From assembly GCF_021462225.1 (NCBI RefSeq), contig NC_061795.1, positions 4,169,001 through 4,233,000 on the forward strand: DNA of 64,000 nucleotides, in the 5' to 3' direction. Within the stretch, counting starts at the first letter, position 1. Every line of letters starts with the position of its first letter. Made by a program: the position numbers and the translations under genes. The notes beneath the pieces are model-generated. The model ran no database searches. It was given only the letters and a program-made list of their open reading frames with translations, and was not told the origin of the DNA. Shown piece by piece: positions 43,721 through 55,745 of this stretch. Origin of the DNA: Girardinichthys multiradiatus. Taxonomy: Eukaryota > Chordata > Actinopteri > Cyprinodontiformes > Goodeidae.

Positions 43721-45937
43721 TTTTTGGTATATTGCCATTCTAAATGCAGAATTAAACAACAAAAAAGGCATTCAAACATGGCACGACACCCACATTGCTT
43801 TAATTATAACACTTTCAGGAACATGCAGATATTTCAGGTCTTTCTAAGCAGTTCTGTCTTTCTGTGCTATCTACTAGCTAGCAAGTTTGGCAGCAAAGGC
43901 CTTCCAGCTGTTGCTACCACTCTACAGTTGTATGCATTGTTTTTTTTTTGGACACTGTCCATATAAATCCCTTTCCAAAGTGTTTCCACTTGAACTGCTG
44001 TTTGTCCGACAGAGTTGTTTGCTTTCAATTATTTTCCAGAGCTGTTATCTGAACCAGAACTGATGGAGAAACATTGTGTCACATTCGTCTTTGCCTGAGA
44101 CAAAGCACAACTGAAAACACATTTTTCACAAATAAAAAACAAGCCCCTTTTTGAAAAAAGCTTCCAAGTTGTATTCATGAGTGCATAAGGGACTGATCCA
44201 TCAAGTGCACTTGCACCAGAAGCCAGAGCACTGTGATCCAAGTTCAGTTGGCGTACAGTCACAAAAACAAGGGGGGTACTAAATGCCCTTCTTAAGTTTC
44301 ATCTATCTGTGCAGCTGGGAGCTGTCTGCGGGAAAGGATGGGAAAGCGGAAGCTCCTGGTCATGAGGTAGAAACAAGGGAGTTCATGAAAGCTGGTGTCA
44401 AAAGAGAGTCCTTAAGGTTGTTTAAGAAAGTGGGAGAACTTTCACTGCGACTGTTTGGAGACTGGTTTGTTTTCTGCATAGAGGTGTCTGCTGTCAAAAA
44501 TGATCTATGGGTACATGCCTCAGGCACTCCACTGTCAATCATCTGCATAAGATCCTGAACTTGTATTGTATTAACTCAAAATATTATTTTATAGTTTCTG
44601 ATTTTGCCAAAACATAACTTTTGCTTAATACTTTTTCTTTTGCATTTTGTCATGTGCAACAGTGCTTCAGTTTTAAATATCATGCGTTGTGTTATTTAAA
44701 TTGTTTATATTTTGAACATACTAGCAATCTTAACGGTCTTGCAAACCAGTTATTCATTTCCTCATACATATGTGAGGAAAACACCTAAAACATACTGTTT
44801 CAAGAGATGGCAGCCAGCCAAGTAAGGTTGAGAAAATGTTCCAGAGATAATTACTGTGTGCCTAAGTTGTAAATACAATTGCGTATAGTTCAATGTGTTT
44901 TGCAAAAACCAAGTATTTTTCACAACCAAAGATGCCTTAAAATATTACCAGTGATAACAAAAAACAATACCAAAAGTACCAACATAAACAAAGGAAAACC
45001 AGTTGAGGAAAAGTTATATAGGAAATAATTATGTTGCATTTTATTTGCATTGGAACTCTGACCTCAGATTTGGGAATACATCACAAATGAGTTGAGTGTG
45101 TTCTCTGTAAGTCAGAAGAAGATTGGTATTTAATGTTTGTTGTGGTGCTAATTACTAATAGCCAATACCAATTATAATTTATTTCTTCTCATTCTGTGTG
45201 TTTAAATGCTAGAAGAACATGGGTGCAAACAGAGGTTGAATGTACTGGGTTCACCACTGGTTTTATTAGATAAAAACAACCAGAAGGGCTAATAAAATGT
45301 TTATACTTGCAAGCTATATTTTATCATATTGGGTTACAAACGTAGGGCTAAACAATAAACATTTTCCTAGTCATTTGTATGAAAATGTCTGTACATTTGT
45401 AGTAGACACAAAAAGCTGCAGGGTAATCAGAAAATGGCTGTAGTATGAGTAAATGAGGGGAGAGTAAAGGGCACTGTCCTAAAAACAGTGACATGCAAAA
45501 TCTGAATCCTTTGGGCTTCTTTGGTAGTCAGAACAACAGTAGACCGTCGCCCTCCACTGTTTTGCCCCTTCATTTTATCACATGACACTTCTTACACCTG
45601 ACTTTTACTTTTACCCAAATCACATGCAAATCTGGCAGTAAATCTCCCTTAACTGCCTCCACATGTAAATTTGTCCCTTGCCAATTCTTACCTATGTATT
45701 GCCATATTTTCCTATCCTACTTTTATTTGTAACTCTGAACAAACTATTTTCTACCCTTGTACGTAAATCATGGTGCATAAGTTTATTGTTTTCATTTGTA
45801 GTTCAAATGCTCTTTACATTTTGGAGATAATTAATTAATTTAATTTAGCTCTATATTATTACCTGAAAACATTGTGTTATACTCTGTTCCCATGTATTTT
45901 GGTTTTGATGCACATTTTGTATACATAATGCTTATTA
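43721..45937. other. No recognisable gene
   Basis: AT-rich unique sequence. The frames at 44029-44262 (minus) and 44283-44558 (plus) have no recognised domain. No transposon termini are seen before 45938. Confidence 0.45.
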
Positions 45938-47090
45938 TACAGGGGTTGGACAATGAAACTGAAACACCTGGTTTTAGACCACAATAATTTATTAGTATGG
46001 TGTAAGGCCTCCTTTTGCGGCCAATACAGCGTCAATTCGTCTTGGGAATGACATATACAAGTCCTGCACAGTGGTCAGAGGGATTTTAAGCCATTCTTCT
46101 TGCAGGATAGTGGGAGATGTTCAACTTCACTTTCATGTTCATCAAACCAATCTTTCACCAGTCTCGCTGTGTATATTGGTGCATTGTCATCCTGATACAC
46201 GGCACCGCTTTCAGGATACAATGTTTGAACCATTGGATGCACATGGTCCTCAAGAATGGTTCGGTAGTCCTTGGCAGTGACACTCCCATCTAGCACAAGT
46301 ATTGGGCCAAGGGAATGCCATGATATGGCAGCCCAAACCATCACTGATCCACCCCCATGCTTCACTTTGGGCATGCAACAGTCTGGGTGGTACGCTTCTT
46401 TGGGGCTTCTCCACACCGTAACTCTCCCGGATGTGGGGAAAACAGTAAAGGTGGACTCATCAGAGAACAACACATGTTTCACATTGTCCAAAGCCCAAGA
46501 TTTGTGCTCCTTGCACCATTGAAACCGACGTTTGGCATTGGCATGAGTGACCAAAGGTTTGGCTATAGCAGTCCGCCGTGTATATTGACCCTGTGGAGCT
46601 CCCGACGGACAGTTCTGGTGGAAACAGAAGAGTTGAGGTGCACATTTAATTCTGCTGTGATTTGGGCAGCCATGGTTTTATGTTTTTGGGATACAATCCG
46701 GGTTAGCACCTGAACATCCCTTTCAGACAGCTTCCTCTTGCGTCCACAGTTAATCCTGTTGGATGTGGTTTGTCCTTCTTGGTGGTACCCTGGATACCGT
46801 GGCTCTTGATGCATCACAAAGACTTGCTGTCTTGGTCACAGATGCACTAGCAAGACGTGCACCAACAATTTGTCCTCTTTTGAACTCTGGTATGTCACCC
46901 ATAATGTTGTGTGCATTTCAATATTTTGAGCAAAACTGTGCTTTTACCCTGGTAATTGAACCTTCACACTCTGCTCTTACTGGTGCAATGTGCAATCAAT
47001 GAAGACTGGCTACCAGGCTGGTCCAATTTAGCCATGAAACCTCCCACACTAAAATGACAGGTGTTTCAGTTTCATTGTCCAACCCCTGTA
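45938..47090 (-). mobile_element. Tc1-like element with intact termini
   Basis: The core is 45940-47088, from caggggttggacaatgaaac to the complementary tttcattgtccaacccctg, with TA on each side. The inverted repeat is about 32 bp (through gaaacacctg). It encodes a transposase on the minus strand with internal deletions. The element is 1149 bp, shortened by loss of coding sequence. Confidence 0.92.
45992..46902 (-). pseudogene. Tc1-like transposase pseudogene lacking third acid
   Basis: The start ATG at 46902-46900 gives MGDIPEFKRGQIVGARLASA and an HTH ending DASRATVSRV, after which the frame is lost. The next frame (46817-46563) contains LNSSVSTRTVRRELHRVNIH. The catalytic frame (46554-46075) shows LFSDEST (first Asp), KHGGGSVMVWAAISWHSLGP and VYQDDNAPIYTA (second Asp), then jumps from SEVEHLP to a region normally about 35 codons further on (ILQEEWLKIPL-like text in a shifted frame). 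The jump removes the SPDLNxIE block with the third catalytic residue. It ends AAKGGLTPY. Confidence 0.85.
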
Positions 47091-47204
47091 TATGACTGAT
47101 TATTATATTTAATTAAACCAAAATAACCCTGACCAAGTTTTTGCTGATGAATAATTTTTTATTGGAGTCATTTGATCACATTTCCATACAGTATGTGGGT
47201 AACT

Positions 47205-47480
47205 GTGACAGTATTAGGGGTTCTGTCCTGTAAGTGGTGGGTTGCCGGTTCGAACCCTCGCTTCGTCCATCTCAGTCAGTGTGTCTTTGGGCAACACTTC
47301 ACTCACCTTGCCTACTGATGGTGGTCAGTGGGCCTGGTAGCATCGATTATATGGCAGCCTTGCTTCTGTCAGTCGGCCCCATGGCAGCTATGGCTAATAC
47401 TGTCAGTGTGTGAATGGGTGAACGACTGATTGTGGTGTAAAGCACTCTGGGGTTCTCAGACTAGATAAATACTTATACTC
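47205..47480 (+). repeat. tRNA-derived SINE
   Basis: A perfect B-box, GGTTCGAACC, lies at 47247-47256 in gttgccggttcgaaccctcg, followed by the SINE body cgtccatctcagtcagtgtg, tttgggcaacacttcactca, cttgcctactgatggtggtc and tatggcagccttgcttctgt, and a tail of gtgtgaatgggtgaacgact then aaagcactctggggttctca. The A-box half of the tRNA head is eroded. The tail runs directly into the 3' end of the inverted Rex3 copy. Confidence 0.75.
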
Positions 47481-47484
47481 ATAC

Positions 47485-48833
47485 TCGCTGTCTTCCGCTT
47501 AAGACTTCCCTCTCCCCAGACACCTCCTCCAGCTTTTCCGGGTGGAGCCCAAGGCATTCCCAGGCCAGCTGAGAAACATAGTCCCTCCAGCGTGTTTCGG
47601 GCCTCCTCCCGGTGGGACGTGCCTGGAACACCTCCCAAGGAAGGCGTCCAGGAGGCATCCGGTAAAGATGCGCAAGCCACCTCAACTGGCTCCTTTCAAA
47701 GTGGAGGAGCAGTGGCTCTACTCCGCGCTCCTCCCGAATGGCCAAGCTCCTTACCCTATCTCTAAGGGAGTGCCCAGCCACCCTATGGAGGAAGCTCATT
47801 TCAGCCGCTTGTATCTGGGACTGACCGGTAAATCAAGAGCTTATAATAGTATAGTTATCCCACTATGGTTGGAACGCACCTTCCGGTCACCATCTTATGA
47901 AGGGTGACCACCACCCTGGTCTGCCAGTCCAAAGGCACTGTCCCCGACCGCCATGCAATGTTGAAGAGGCGTGTCAGCCATGACACCCCCACAACATCCA
48001 GAGACTTCAGGAAGTCCCCAAGCAGAATAACGGAGTCCTCGGGGGGGCACTATGCAGCACCCCCGACAGGGACATCGAGAAGGCCGGGTACTCCGCACTG
48101 CCGCTCGGCAGTTAGAGACCTGACCCCGACCCAAAGGCGCAGGGATGGGACCCTTCACTGGGGTAAATTCCAACACAAGACGGCTGAGCTGGGGAGCAAC
48201 AAGCCAACCCACCCCAGCTCACTGCCTCTCCTCACGGACCACTCCAGAGTAGTAGAGAGTCCAGCCTCTCTCAAGGACCTGGGTTCCAGAGCCCATGCTG
48301 TGCGTGGAGGCTAGCCCGACTATTTCAGGTTGATATCTCTCGACCTTCCACACAAGCCTAGGCTCCTTCCCCCCCAGCGAGGTGACATTCCACATCCCTA
48401 GAGCCAGCCTAAGCATCCAGAGATCGGGCCATCGAGGTCTCCACCTTCATCCCGCTGCCCAATCCTCTTTGCACCGGTCCCTCGTGGTTCCCCCTGCAGG
48501 TGGAGGGCCCCTGGGGATGGCCGTGCATCACTTGTTCGGGCTTGGCCCAGCCGGGCCCTGAAGGAGCAACCCAGCCACCGAGCGCTGTCCGACAAGTCCC
48601 GACCCCAGGCCCGGCTCCAGGGTGGGACCCCGCTGCCGCTGTACCGGCGTACGTCAAGTGCCTTGATTGGGTGGTGCTCATGAAGGCGTCTTGAACCGCT
48701 TTGTCTGACCCGTCACCCAGAGCCTGTTTGCCTTTGGAGACCCTACCAGGGGCATTTAAGCCTCAGACAACATAGCCTCTTGGATCATTCGTATACCCAA
48801 ACCCCTCTACCATATTATGGTGGTTCAAGGAGG
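47485..48833 (-). mobile_element. Rex3: Rex3 copy 2, inverted, internally deleted
   Basis: The minus strand starts cctccttgaaccaccataat at 48833 and keeps the leader (gaggctatgttgtctgaggc), the N-terminal region ([20 protein letters not shown], 48416) and part of the endonuclease. It then jumps near GDFN to the RT start (LDWQTRVVV), and again from about NYRGIT across the RT catalytic core to [13 protein letters not shown] text ([20 protein letters not shown]). It finishes with the C-terminal [18 protein letters not shown] and the 3' ttaagcggaagac. The total is 1.35 kb against 3.35 kb for 37758-41109. It has both ends but no RT catalytic core. Confidence 0.85.
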
Positions 48834-51214
48834 GGACTAGATAAATAAAACATATAAATTTCTTCACTTTGACAATCAACTCTTATTGATTGTCGAAGTG
48901 TAGAAAACGGCTTTCAAAGAAAAACTTTGAAGAACACTTCCGAGGCAGGTGCAAACTGGCAAGTGGGCAGCACTAAACATCACATTTACTGTGACCCATA
49001 GCACTACTGTAACCTATCATTGAGCAAAGGATTTCCAATTGCCTTCCTGCTGGTTCCTAAGAACAAAGCCACATTTAGCATCATATACTGTATTCCATTG
49101 ACTTCCACACAACAACCTATTATTCAGTTTTTGTTTTTGTTTATTTATTTATTTAACCGTGTCCTGTCCGTCAGAGTAGCACTCAGAATTGTTGTCTGAG
49201 TGCCAAGAGGAGTCCAGCTGATTTACTTCCAAGTGGAGCATTACGGCTCCACTTGTGATAGGTTAGGGCAATCCTATTATTCAGTTTGATGGAAAACTTC
49301 AATCTTTCGGTTAATCCAGCTGGGGTCATTCTGTCAGGGCGTTTATCTGTTGAAAAGTCATGGACAGTGTGCAGATGGTCAGAAGAGCATTTTTCATAGC
49401 AACAAAATGGTTTGAGTAGAGATTTGTGAAATAATAGTATGCAGCAATGACATGGAAACATAAGTGGTTTAAATAAACTGCTGCATGATCTCCCGTAAAA
49501 TGTCTGTCTTTCTCTTTAAAATGTATCCTCCTGAGCATCTGTTTTAGAGTAAGTTGCACATGTCGAACACTGCTCAAGCAGGTGCTCCTTATTCCCATAT
49601 TTGTAGTTTGACATGTGGTAAATTATTCTATTGAAAGATCTAGATGGTTCTTAGAACACCTTTGGTTTCAACCCTAACATTTATTTTACTGGTAACAAGC
49701 TCCATAGCTATTAAAGTTGTACAAAATGGAACAATCTCTCTTACCCCGGAATGATTTTTCATCTTCCTTATGGCTGCTTGTCATATCAGGAATGCTTTTT
49801 CACGTTTCAAGCACCCCTGTAAATGTTCCACAGGGTTGAGGTCAGACTACAAGAGTCTTCACTCCTTTGTGAGTCTTACAGCTCATTATCTTACTGCAGC
49901 ATGAATCCTTCTCTGCAAAGATGAAAAGCAGATGTTGTCTCATCGCTTATCTTTAGTTACAGTTTATTTAATTCAGTGCAAGACGAGACATCAACGTCAA
50001 CCCGTGGTATATGAGTGCTAGGTCAGGACCCTGTGACATTTTTTTAAACACATTCTGTCCTTTCGCATGACTGGATCCCACTGTGTGCTATAAATAATAA
50101 CTGTTTCTTAAATAAGTAGTTCAAGAGATAGCGTAGAAGAAAAAAACTGTTTGTTTTATATTTCCCTTTCTCCTGTTTGCAAAATCAACCATACTGTAAA
50201 GCCATTGACTCCAGTGATAGTTCAGATACTGTATGTGTGAAAACAGAGGCATATTTTCATTTGTATTACGAAGTCTTAGTTAGGACTTGTTTTCTTTAGC
50301 AGGAACAAAAGTGATATGTGAAATTAATACAGTTTGCTTTTCAACAATTGAGCATATTCCTCAAAACAACAACCCTGTCAAACATTTCATCGATACTGCA
50401 TTTAAGTGAAGAAGTGCTTAGGGGCATGGGATTCTGGTGCAGGCAGTTTGAGCGCTGCTCTGATAATAGGACTGAAATATGGTTTTCATCCCGACCTTAC
50501 AGGGACGTGCACATACATTTCCCATCCCAAGTATTTTCAGGTTTGCTAAAGTATGTGTATATATTGTGAAAAGCAATTCTATTTGGACCCGTATGCTAGC
50601 AGTATGTAAAGTTATTAGCTAGGCCATTTGTTAACCTGGTATATTCTTTCCTAACCCCCACTTTAAAATGTATGTATTTTGCTAACAGTCACAAAGTGTT
50701 TGCGTTTCTTTGTTTAACCACCTATAATTTTTTTTTTGGCTTACCAATTGTTTTGGTCATTTGTAAACATATATAAAAAAAGTTAACAATGAACCATCCA
50801 TCCATTTTTTTTAACCTGCTGTTAGAACAACTTAACACAAGATTAAGACCAACAAATCTGCAAGGCATACAGAACAGAGATCTAGTTGACATAAAATAGT
50901 TCAGGAGGATTTACATGATTTAACACGACACCATATCCACGTCTGCTCATATCATTTCATATCAGGATAAACACATCAGTAGCACCGCAATGCTCCTGGT
51001 GTTATCTTAAGTGGATGAGTTTGTTCATTTAAGATATCTTTAGCATTTAAGGTACTAGTTAGAGGAAGCTAGTTGTAGCTATGTTGTGCTTTAGCACTTT
51101 CACTAAAGGACTGGTCACAAATTCAGTATATAAGCCCAAAAAATAGCCATACCCCTGTCAGATTTATGTTGAACGTTATCCTAAAATGTTTCATATGTCT
51201 TGACATAATCGTAA
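48834..51214. other. No recognisable gene; two hairpins, weak repeat traces
   Basis: A 15-bp hairpin lies at 48865-48900. A 10-bp perfect hairpin, CAAGTGGAGC to GCTCCACTTG, lies at 49230-49255 within a stretch (49140-49270) that looks like a dispersed fish repeat (cgtgtcctgtccgtcagagt). Bases 49770-49900 vaguely resemble a decayed Tc1 element. Otherwise featureless. Confidence 0.45.
48865..48900. other. 15-bp hairpin next to Rex3 copy 2
   Basis: CACTTTGACAATCAA (48865-48879), loop ctctta, TTGATTGTCGAAGTG (48886-48900): 14 Watson-Crick pairs and one T-G pair. It lies about 30 bases beyond the 5' end of the inverted Rex3 copy. Confidence 0.8.
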
Positions 51215-51530
51215 TGTTTTGGAGTAGCCCAGCCAGAGTTTCAACTTGTATGCTACAGAGATTCTGTGGAAGGAGCTAAATGATTAGGGAGTAGGTGTCA
51301 AAGTCCAGTACTTGAGGGCTGGTGTCCTGTAACTTTTAGATACGTCTGCATCAGCACATCTGAATCCAAAGGCTGGATTATTAGGAGGACTCTGTAAAGT
51401 TGCAGTTGTAAGTTGCAGGATACCGGCCCTCAGTGAGTCTCACTGAGACTTTGACACCCCTGGATAAGGGTGATGGCAAGAAACCTTCCAACCTCAAAGA
51501 CTTTGAGATAATTCCAAGTGACGAGATTCA
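51215..51530 (+). pseudogene. Tc1-like transposase C-terminal scrap
   Basis: The text gttttggagtagcccagcca then gagtttcaacttgtatgcta, agattctgtggaaggagcta and ggtgatggcaagaaaccttc matches the block also seen at 7990-8335, with an insertion of about 150 bases between the LW and RVMAR parts. The coding sequence is thoroughly degraded. Confidence 0.5.
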
Positions 51531-51589
51531 AAACTGTTATATCCAGTCAGAAACAAAATTCTTAGATGGATGAAAATACATAAAAATCA

Positions 51590-51900
51590 AATTCTGCAGG
51601 CTGCACAGTGGCACAATTTCTGCATGGACTTTGTATTTTCTCTGTGTGCATGCATGGGTACCTTCGGGTGCTTCCTACCACAGTCAAAAGCAAGAATGTT
51701 AGGTTAATTGGTCTCTCTAAAATTGCCCTTAGGTATAAATGGGCGTGTTCATTGTTGTTTGTCTCTGTGTTGCCCTGCGATGGAAAAGGCAACCTGTCCA
51801 GGATGTAAACCGCCTCTTGCCCGCAGTACACAGGAGATGGGCACCAGCTCCCCCCAATCCTGTACACAAGAGGCAGGTATAGAAAATGGATGGATGGATC
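51590..51900 (-). repeat. Common fish repeat with SINE-like head, reversed
   Basis: The plus strand reads ctgcatggactttgtatttt, ttaggttaattggtctctct, gttgccctgcgatggaaaag, acctgtccaggatgtaaacc and agatgggcaccagctccccc, then gaaaatggatggatgga. It is the reverse of the repeat at 32855-33040 and more complete. The start gcaggctgcacagtggcac looks like a tRNA-type A-box, but the B-box expected soon after has been deleted. Confidence 0.65.
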
Positions 51901-52968
51901 AAATTCTGCTCAGTAGCCAGATGACTCAAGGTAGGAAGAAACTTGGGGAGCAAAGATTTACCAGATAGAGTTAACTTGGTACCTTTCAAGAAAAAGAAGC
52001 AACCAGATTCCTTTTCCAAAAGCACAAATAGGACTGGAAAATTATCCTGTTTTCCATTCATTAGTCAGGCGAAGTTGCACCGGCAGTGAAACATCCACCA
52101 GACTGATAAGGATCTTTCACCAGATAAAAAATAATTTTAGGGAAAAACTGGACAAAAGACATAAAATATTCTTGTTTTAACCTTTTACTGACCATTTATC
52201 ATCCTAGAGCTGTAACAGTGAGCAGTTTAAAGCTCTGAAGTTACATATGGGTGGGCTAGTTATCAAATTGTTTCTCTCCAGATTCCACAGAAAGTACTAA
52301 GCAAAATTTAATTACTTAGGTACAGCTTACACATAGAAATTATAGGAAAGTTAATGTTTCTTCTGGGTTCAGGGATGGGGTCCAGGATGGCACAGAGAAA
52401 GAGAGGCACAGTAAATGAGTGCTTGGTGAAGTAGTGTATGACAGTTGATGATGATGGAATATTGGTTCTTACCGTTTTCTGAAAAGGTGGAGTTCCAGGA
52501 GGGAGGTGAGTATACCCACAGAAGCTTTGTTATTTTTTCAAGGAGAAGATAGCAATGGTGGTGAAACATTGGAGGGTGGACATACAGGTAAGTGGTGGAG
52601 TTTAGGAGGAGTCCAGATAGTGAAACTACAGGTTCAATGAAAAGATTAACAGAGGGAACCTTGGAATGAGTTCTCCAGTGAACTCTGATGACAAGGAGGC
52701 AGTGGACTGAAATCCAAGAAGAACCCATGGACAGGAGCAAGGGTTTCTGAAAGGAAGACAATAAGGTGGTACGCTGTGGAAACATAAAAAAGCAGGAGCA
52801 GCAAATGATCGGAGGCCTATTTACCGCTCAGTGAATAAAAACACTGCCTCAGGAAACCTGCTCCTCTTTACACTCCTCCTGAATGGACTTGATGACCTTC
52901 AGCTGAGAGGAATCACCTGCCAGTCACAACCTGCGAGGGTTAGAAGAGCTGAAGCACACACATACACA
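51901..52968. other. No recognisable gene
   Basis: Unique-looking sequence up to the second solo LTR. The minus-strand 138-residue frame at 52369-52785 has no recognised domain. Confidence 0.45.
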
Positions 52969-52972
52969 CCTG

Positions 52973-54466
52973 TGTTTGGGTCATCCATTTTGGTCACACC
53001 TTTTGACATGCGCAGCTCAACAGGCGTCACAGCTGTGACGTCACCAAGAGTGTAAAACCCCCAGGAGACGAAAGTGTCATTGCCATTTCCAGCGTGTCTC
53101 ACAGGATAGCGCAACGGAGGCGCATATCCGGAGAGACAAAAGCTCGCAGGTGAAGTTTTGCTCCACAAGGTCATTCCCGGAAGAGCTTGAAAGCTGGAAA
53201 TCTGTCTGATACAAGAAGATCAGCAGATTTATTCGGCGATCGAAGACCGCGCTGACACCCGGCGTAGGTGAAACCACCACAGAGGTTCTATTTCCTAGGA
53301 GATAAGTTTCCTCCTTGTTATTCAGTCGACTAAAGGTTCTTCATCTTTTCCCCTCCCGGACGGATGAGAAATTACTGTTTTTTTTTGTTTTGTTTATTTG
53401 ATCACGGACGCGTGGTGTCCCACCCCCTCATTTTTCTTCAGACCTGATCCCTCCTCAACTGGTGGAGAGAAGAAATCAACGTCAAAGTAATTTCGTTCTT
53501 TTTATGTTAAACCGGATAGGTATATTTAGAGGTCTGGGCAGGATGAGGCATAGTTAAGGTGATTTAGAATCACCAGTAGTTTTATCTAAGGTATCAACTT
53601 GTTGCATGCAATACTGATTGAAGTATTTTATGCTGAGCTGTGTTTTGATTTGCTGTGCAAGCGCTGCTGAATCGTGCATGTTCATGTTTTGTCCGGCTGA
53701 TCTCAAATCAGCCAGGAGTTAGAAGTTGTACTTTTAAAAGTTTTTTTATTCAAAGTAACTGCGGTCTGGGCCTTGCCTGACCGCTCCTTTGTTACAGTTT
53801 TATTACTGGAGTTTTTCCACCGAGTTCCCGCCTCAGAGTTTTATGACTCTTTGTTCAAGATTTGGGCTAATCTGCTGTATGCCTAAAGGAGCGTGGCCCC
53901 ACCATTTTACCAGGTGATTGCTGCAATCGAGACATCAGCACACCAGGAGGACTTCTCTTCCCATTTAACCCAAATTGCACATTTTGTCTATAAAACTGCT
54001 GGTTTGATCTTCATAGACACTAAATGCATATATATTTTTCTTCTATTATTATTGTTTGGTAGTCATTCTTATTCCCTTTGGGTAGAATGATGCTTGTTAG
54101 TTAGGTGAAGGTTTTTGGACCAGAATAATGGTATATCAGGATTATTTGGCTTCAATAAATCTTCATATATATAATTAAGAGAAGCATTTGTGTTTATGTT
54201 GTGCAAGAGTGATTTATCTGTCAAAACAAGGTCGAAGTTCCCCCGCCTTTGGTGCAGCGGTTGAATAAACAGTGACAGTTTGTGGTTTTGGTTAATAATT
54301 TGTAATTATTAAAGAGCTTTGAGGCCATAATCACAACACCAGAGGACATCTCTGATTTCTATTTGTACGTAATGATTTTTGGTTAAGAAATAAAAACATT
54401 TTAAATTATGATTTTAAATTATAATTCTTGATAAATATTAATTAATCAATAATCATAATCCTTACA
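52973..54466 (+). mobile_element. Solo LTR (1494 bp) with 4-bp target duplication CCTG
   Basis: It starts TGTTTGGGTC and ends ATCCTTACA, flanked by CCTG at 52969-52972 and 54467-54470. It is related over its length to the LTR at 2516-4013, in opposite orientation; matching blocks include ttatctaaggtatcaacttg-side text, the AT-rich end (gataaatattaattaatcaa) and agaggacatctctgatttct against its partner at 2610-2640. Promoter-like CRE (53036-53043) and GTGTAAAA (53050) occur near the start and AATAAA near 54153 and 54263, supporting plus orientation. No coding region of the parent remains. Confidence 0.78.
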
Positions 54467-54470
54467 CCTG

Positions 54471-55139
54471 CAAACAGCCCTGGGGATATGACAAACATTT
54501 ATTTGACACTGCAACAATAGGCAAGGGCAAACGAGTCATCTATCTGTGTTTTTAATCTAATTTAGAAGAAATTTCAAAAATTTCTACGGCAATTTTGGCT
54601 GTGTTTTGTTTCCCATCTGAATACTGCAAGAACCAATAACAACTGAGTGAGTGGTTTGTTTTGCCAGTTAGGCATAATGGATTCTAAATGTTATGATATT
54701 ATTGAATTCAAGTCATCATGCAGCTAATACCTCTGAATGAACTGTTCCATAGTTAAGTTTCTGAAGGAAATATTTGTCTGTATTAGTTTGGATTTGAAAC
54801 ATTCTTTGTGTGTTGCTAGATAGTTAGAAACTAATTTTACAGATTACTTGTGTGTGTAGGCAAAAATAAAGCTAGCAAAGCATCAGGGATACGTAAACAA
54901 TTCCTTGATTTCAATAAATGTTACATTTAGGATACAGGATAGTAAAGACTGTGCTGAACTGTGATATACTGATATGTTGATGAAGCCATTATAGAAAAGA
55001 GGCTGAAGGCGATGTACTCCCTCTGGTTTATTGGCTATTAGAGTCTGGTGCTTAAAGGGCAACAAAGATTTACTGTAATTTAATCACATAATGTAATGTG
55101 ATTAAACCAAAATTGAGGTATTTTGCAATAAGGACCATT
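54471..55139. other. No recognisable gene
   Basis: AT-rich unique sequence between the solo LTR and a Tc1 remnant. Confidence 0.5.
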
Positions 55140-55745
55140 GTTACATCTAGAGGAAAAAGGGAGAAAACCTAAGAACAGCGTCCCACATGTGAAATACGTT
55201 GAGTAGGTTCTGCAAGAGGGACTGGTGGACTTTATAAAATACATGTCATCATGAGGAAAGAATATGCTTCAACATCACAACATATCAGCCAGGAAGTTAA
55301 AGTTTGGCCACATGGCCAAGTCTTTCTAATGGACAATGACCGAATAATCCACCAAATTAGTTACAGAGTGGCTTAAGGGTAACAGAGAGGCATCACAAAA
55401 CCCTGATCTCAGTCCTATGAGTGCACCTGAGATTGTGTAAATAAGCAGGGTGGCCTGCAAACCTGACTCAGTTACACCGGTTAACTCAGAGGCAATTGGC
55501 AAAAATGTCCAACAAGCTGTAGTGAGAATCTTATAGAAGGACACCCAAAAAACGTTTGACTCCAATTGGGAAGGTATAGTGACCAAATTATCTGTCATTT
55601 TTTCTGACATTTGGCAATATAAATATGTTTGGTAATCCTAACTGACCCAGAACAAGGAAGTTTAGTTTGAAAAAATGTCAGACAGGCAGAAAAAAAGGGT
55701 ATGCCTTTTCATAGTGTATGTAAACATCAAGTTTCAATTGTATTT
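55140..55745 (+). pseudogene. Sleeping Beauty-like Tc1 remnant
   Basis: The text catctagaggaaaaagggag, gagggactggtggactttat, gccaggaagttaaagtttgg, aatggacaatgaccgaataa, catcacaaaaccctgatctc and gcctgcaaacctgactcagt follows the order of the catalytic half of salmonid-type Tc1 transposases. It ends with gtgtatgtaaacatcaagtt then tcaattgta, a typical terminal repeat. The NPIE glutamate region is mutated and partly deleted. The 5' half is absent. Confidence 0.65.

Noticed and set aside
44029..44558. Two adjacent frames on opposite strands (77 and 91 residues)
   Set aside because: No recognised domain, no splice or promoter support, and no sign of repeat ends; length is within chance expectation.
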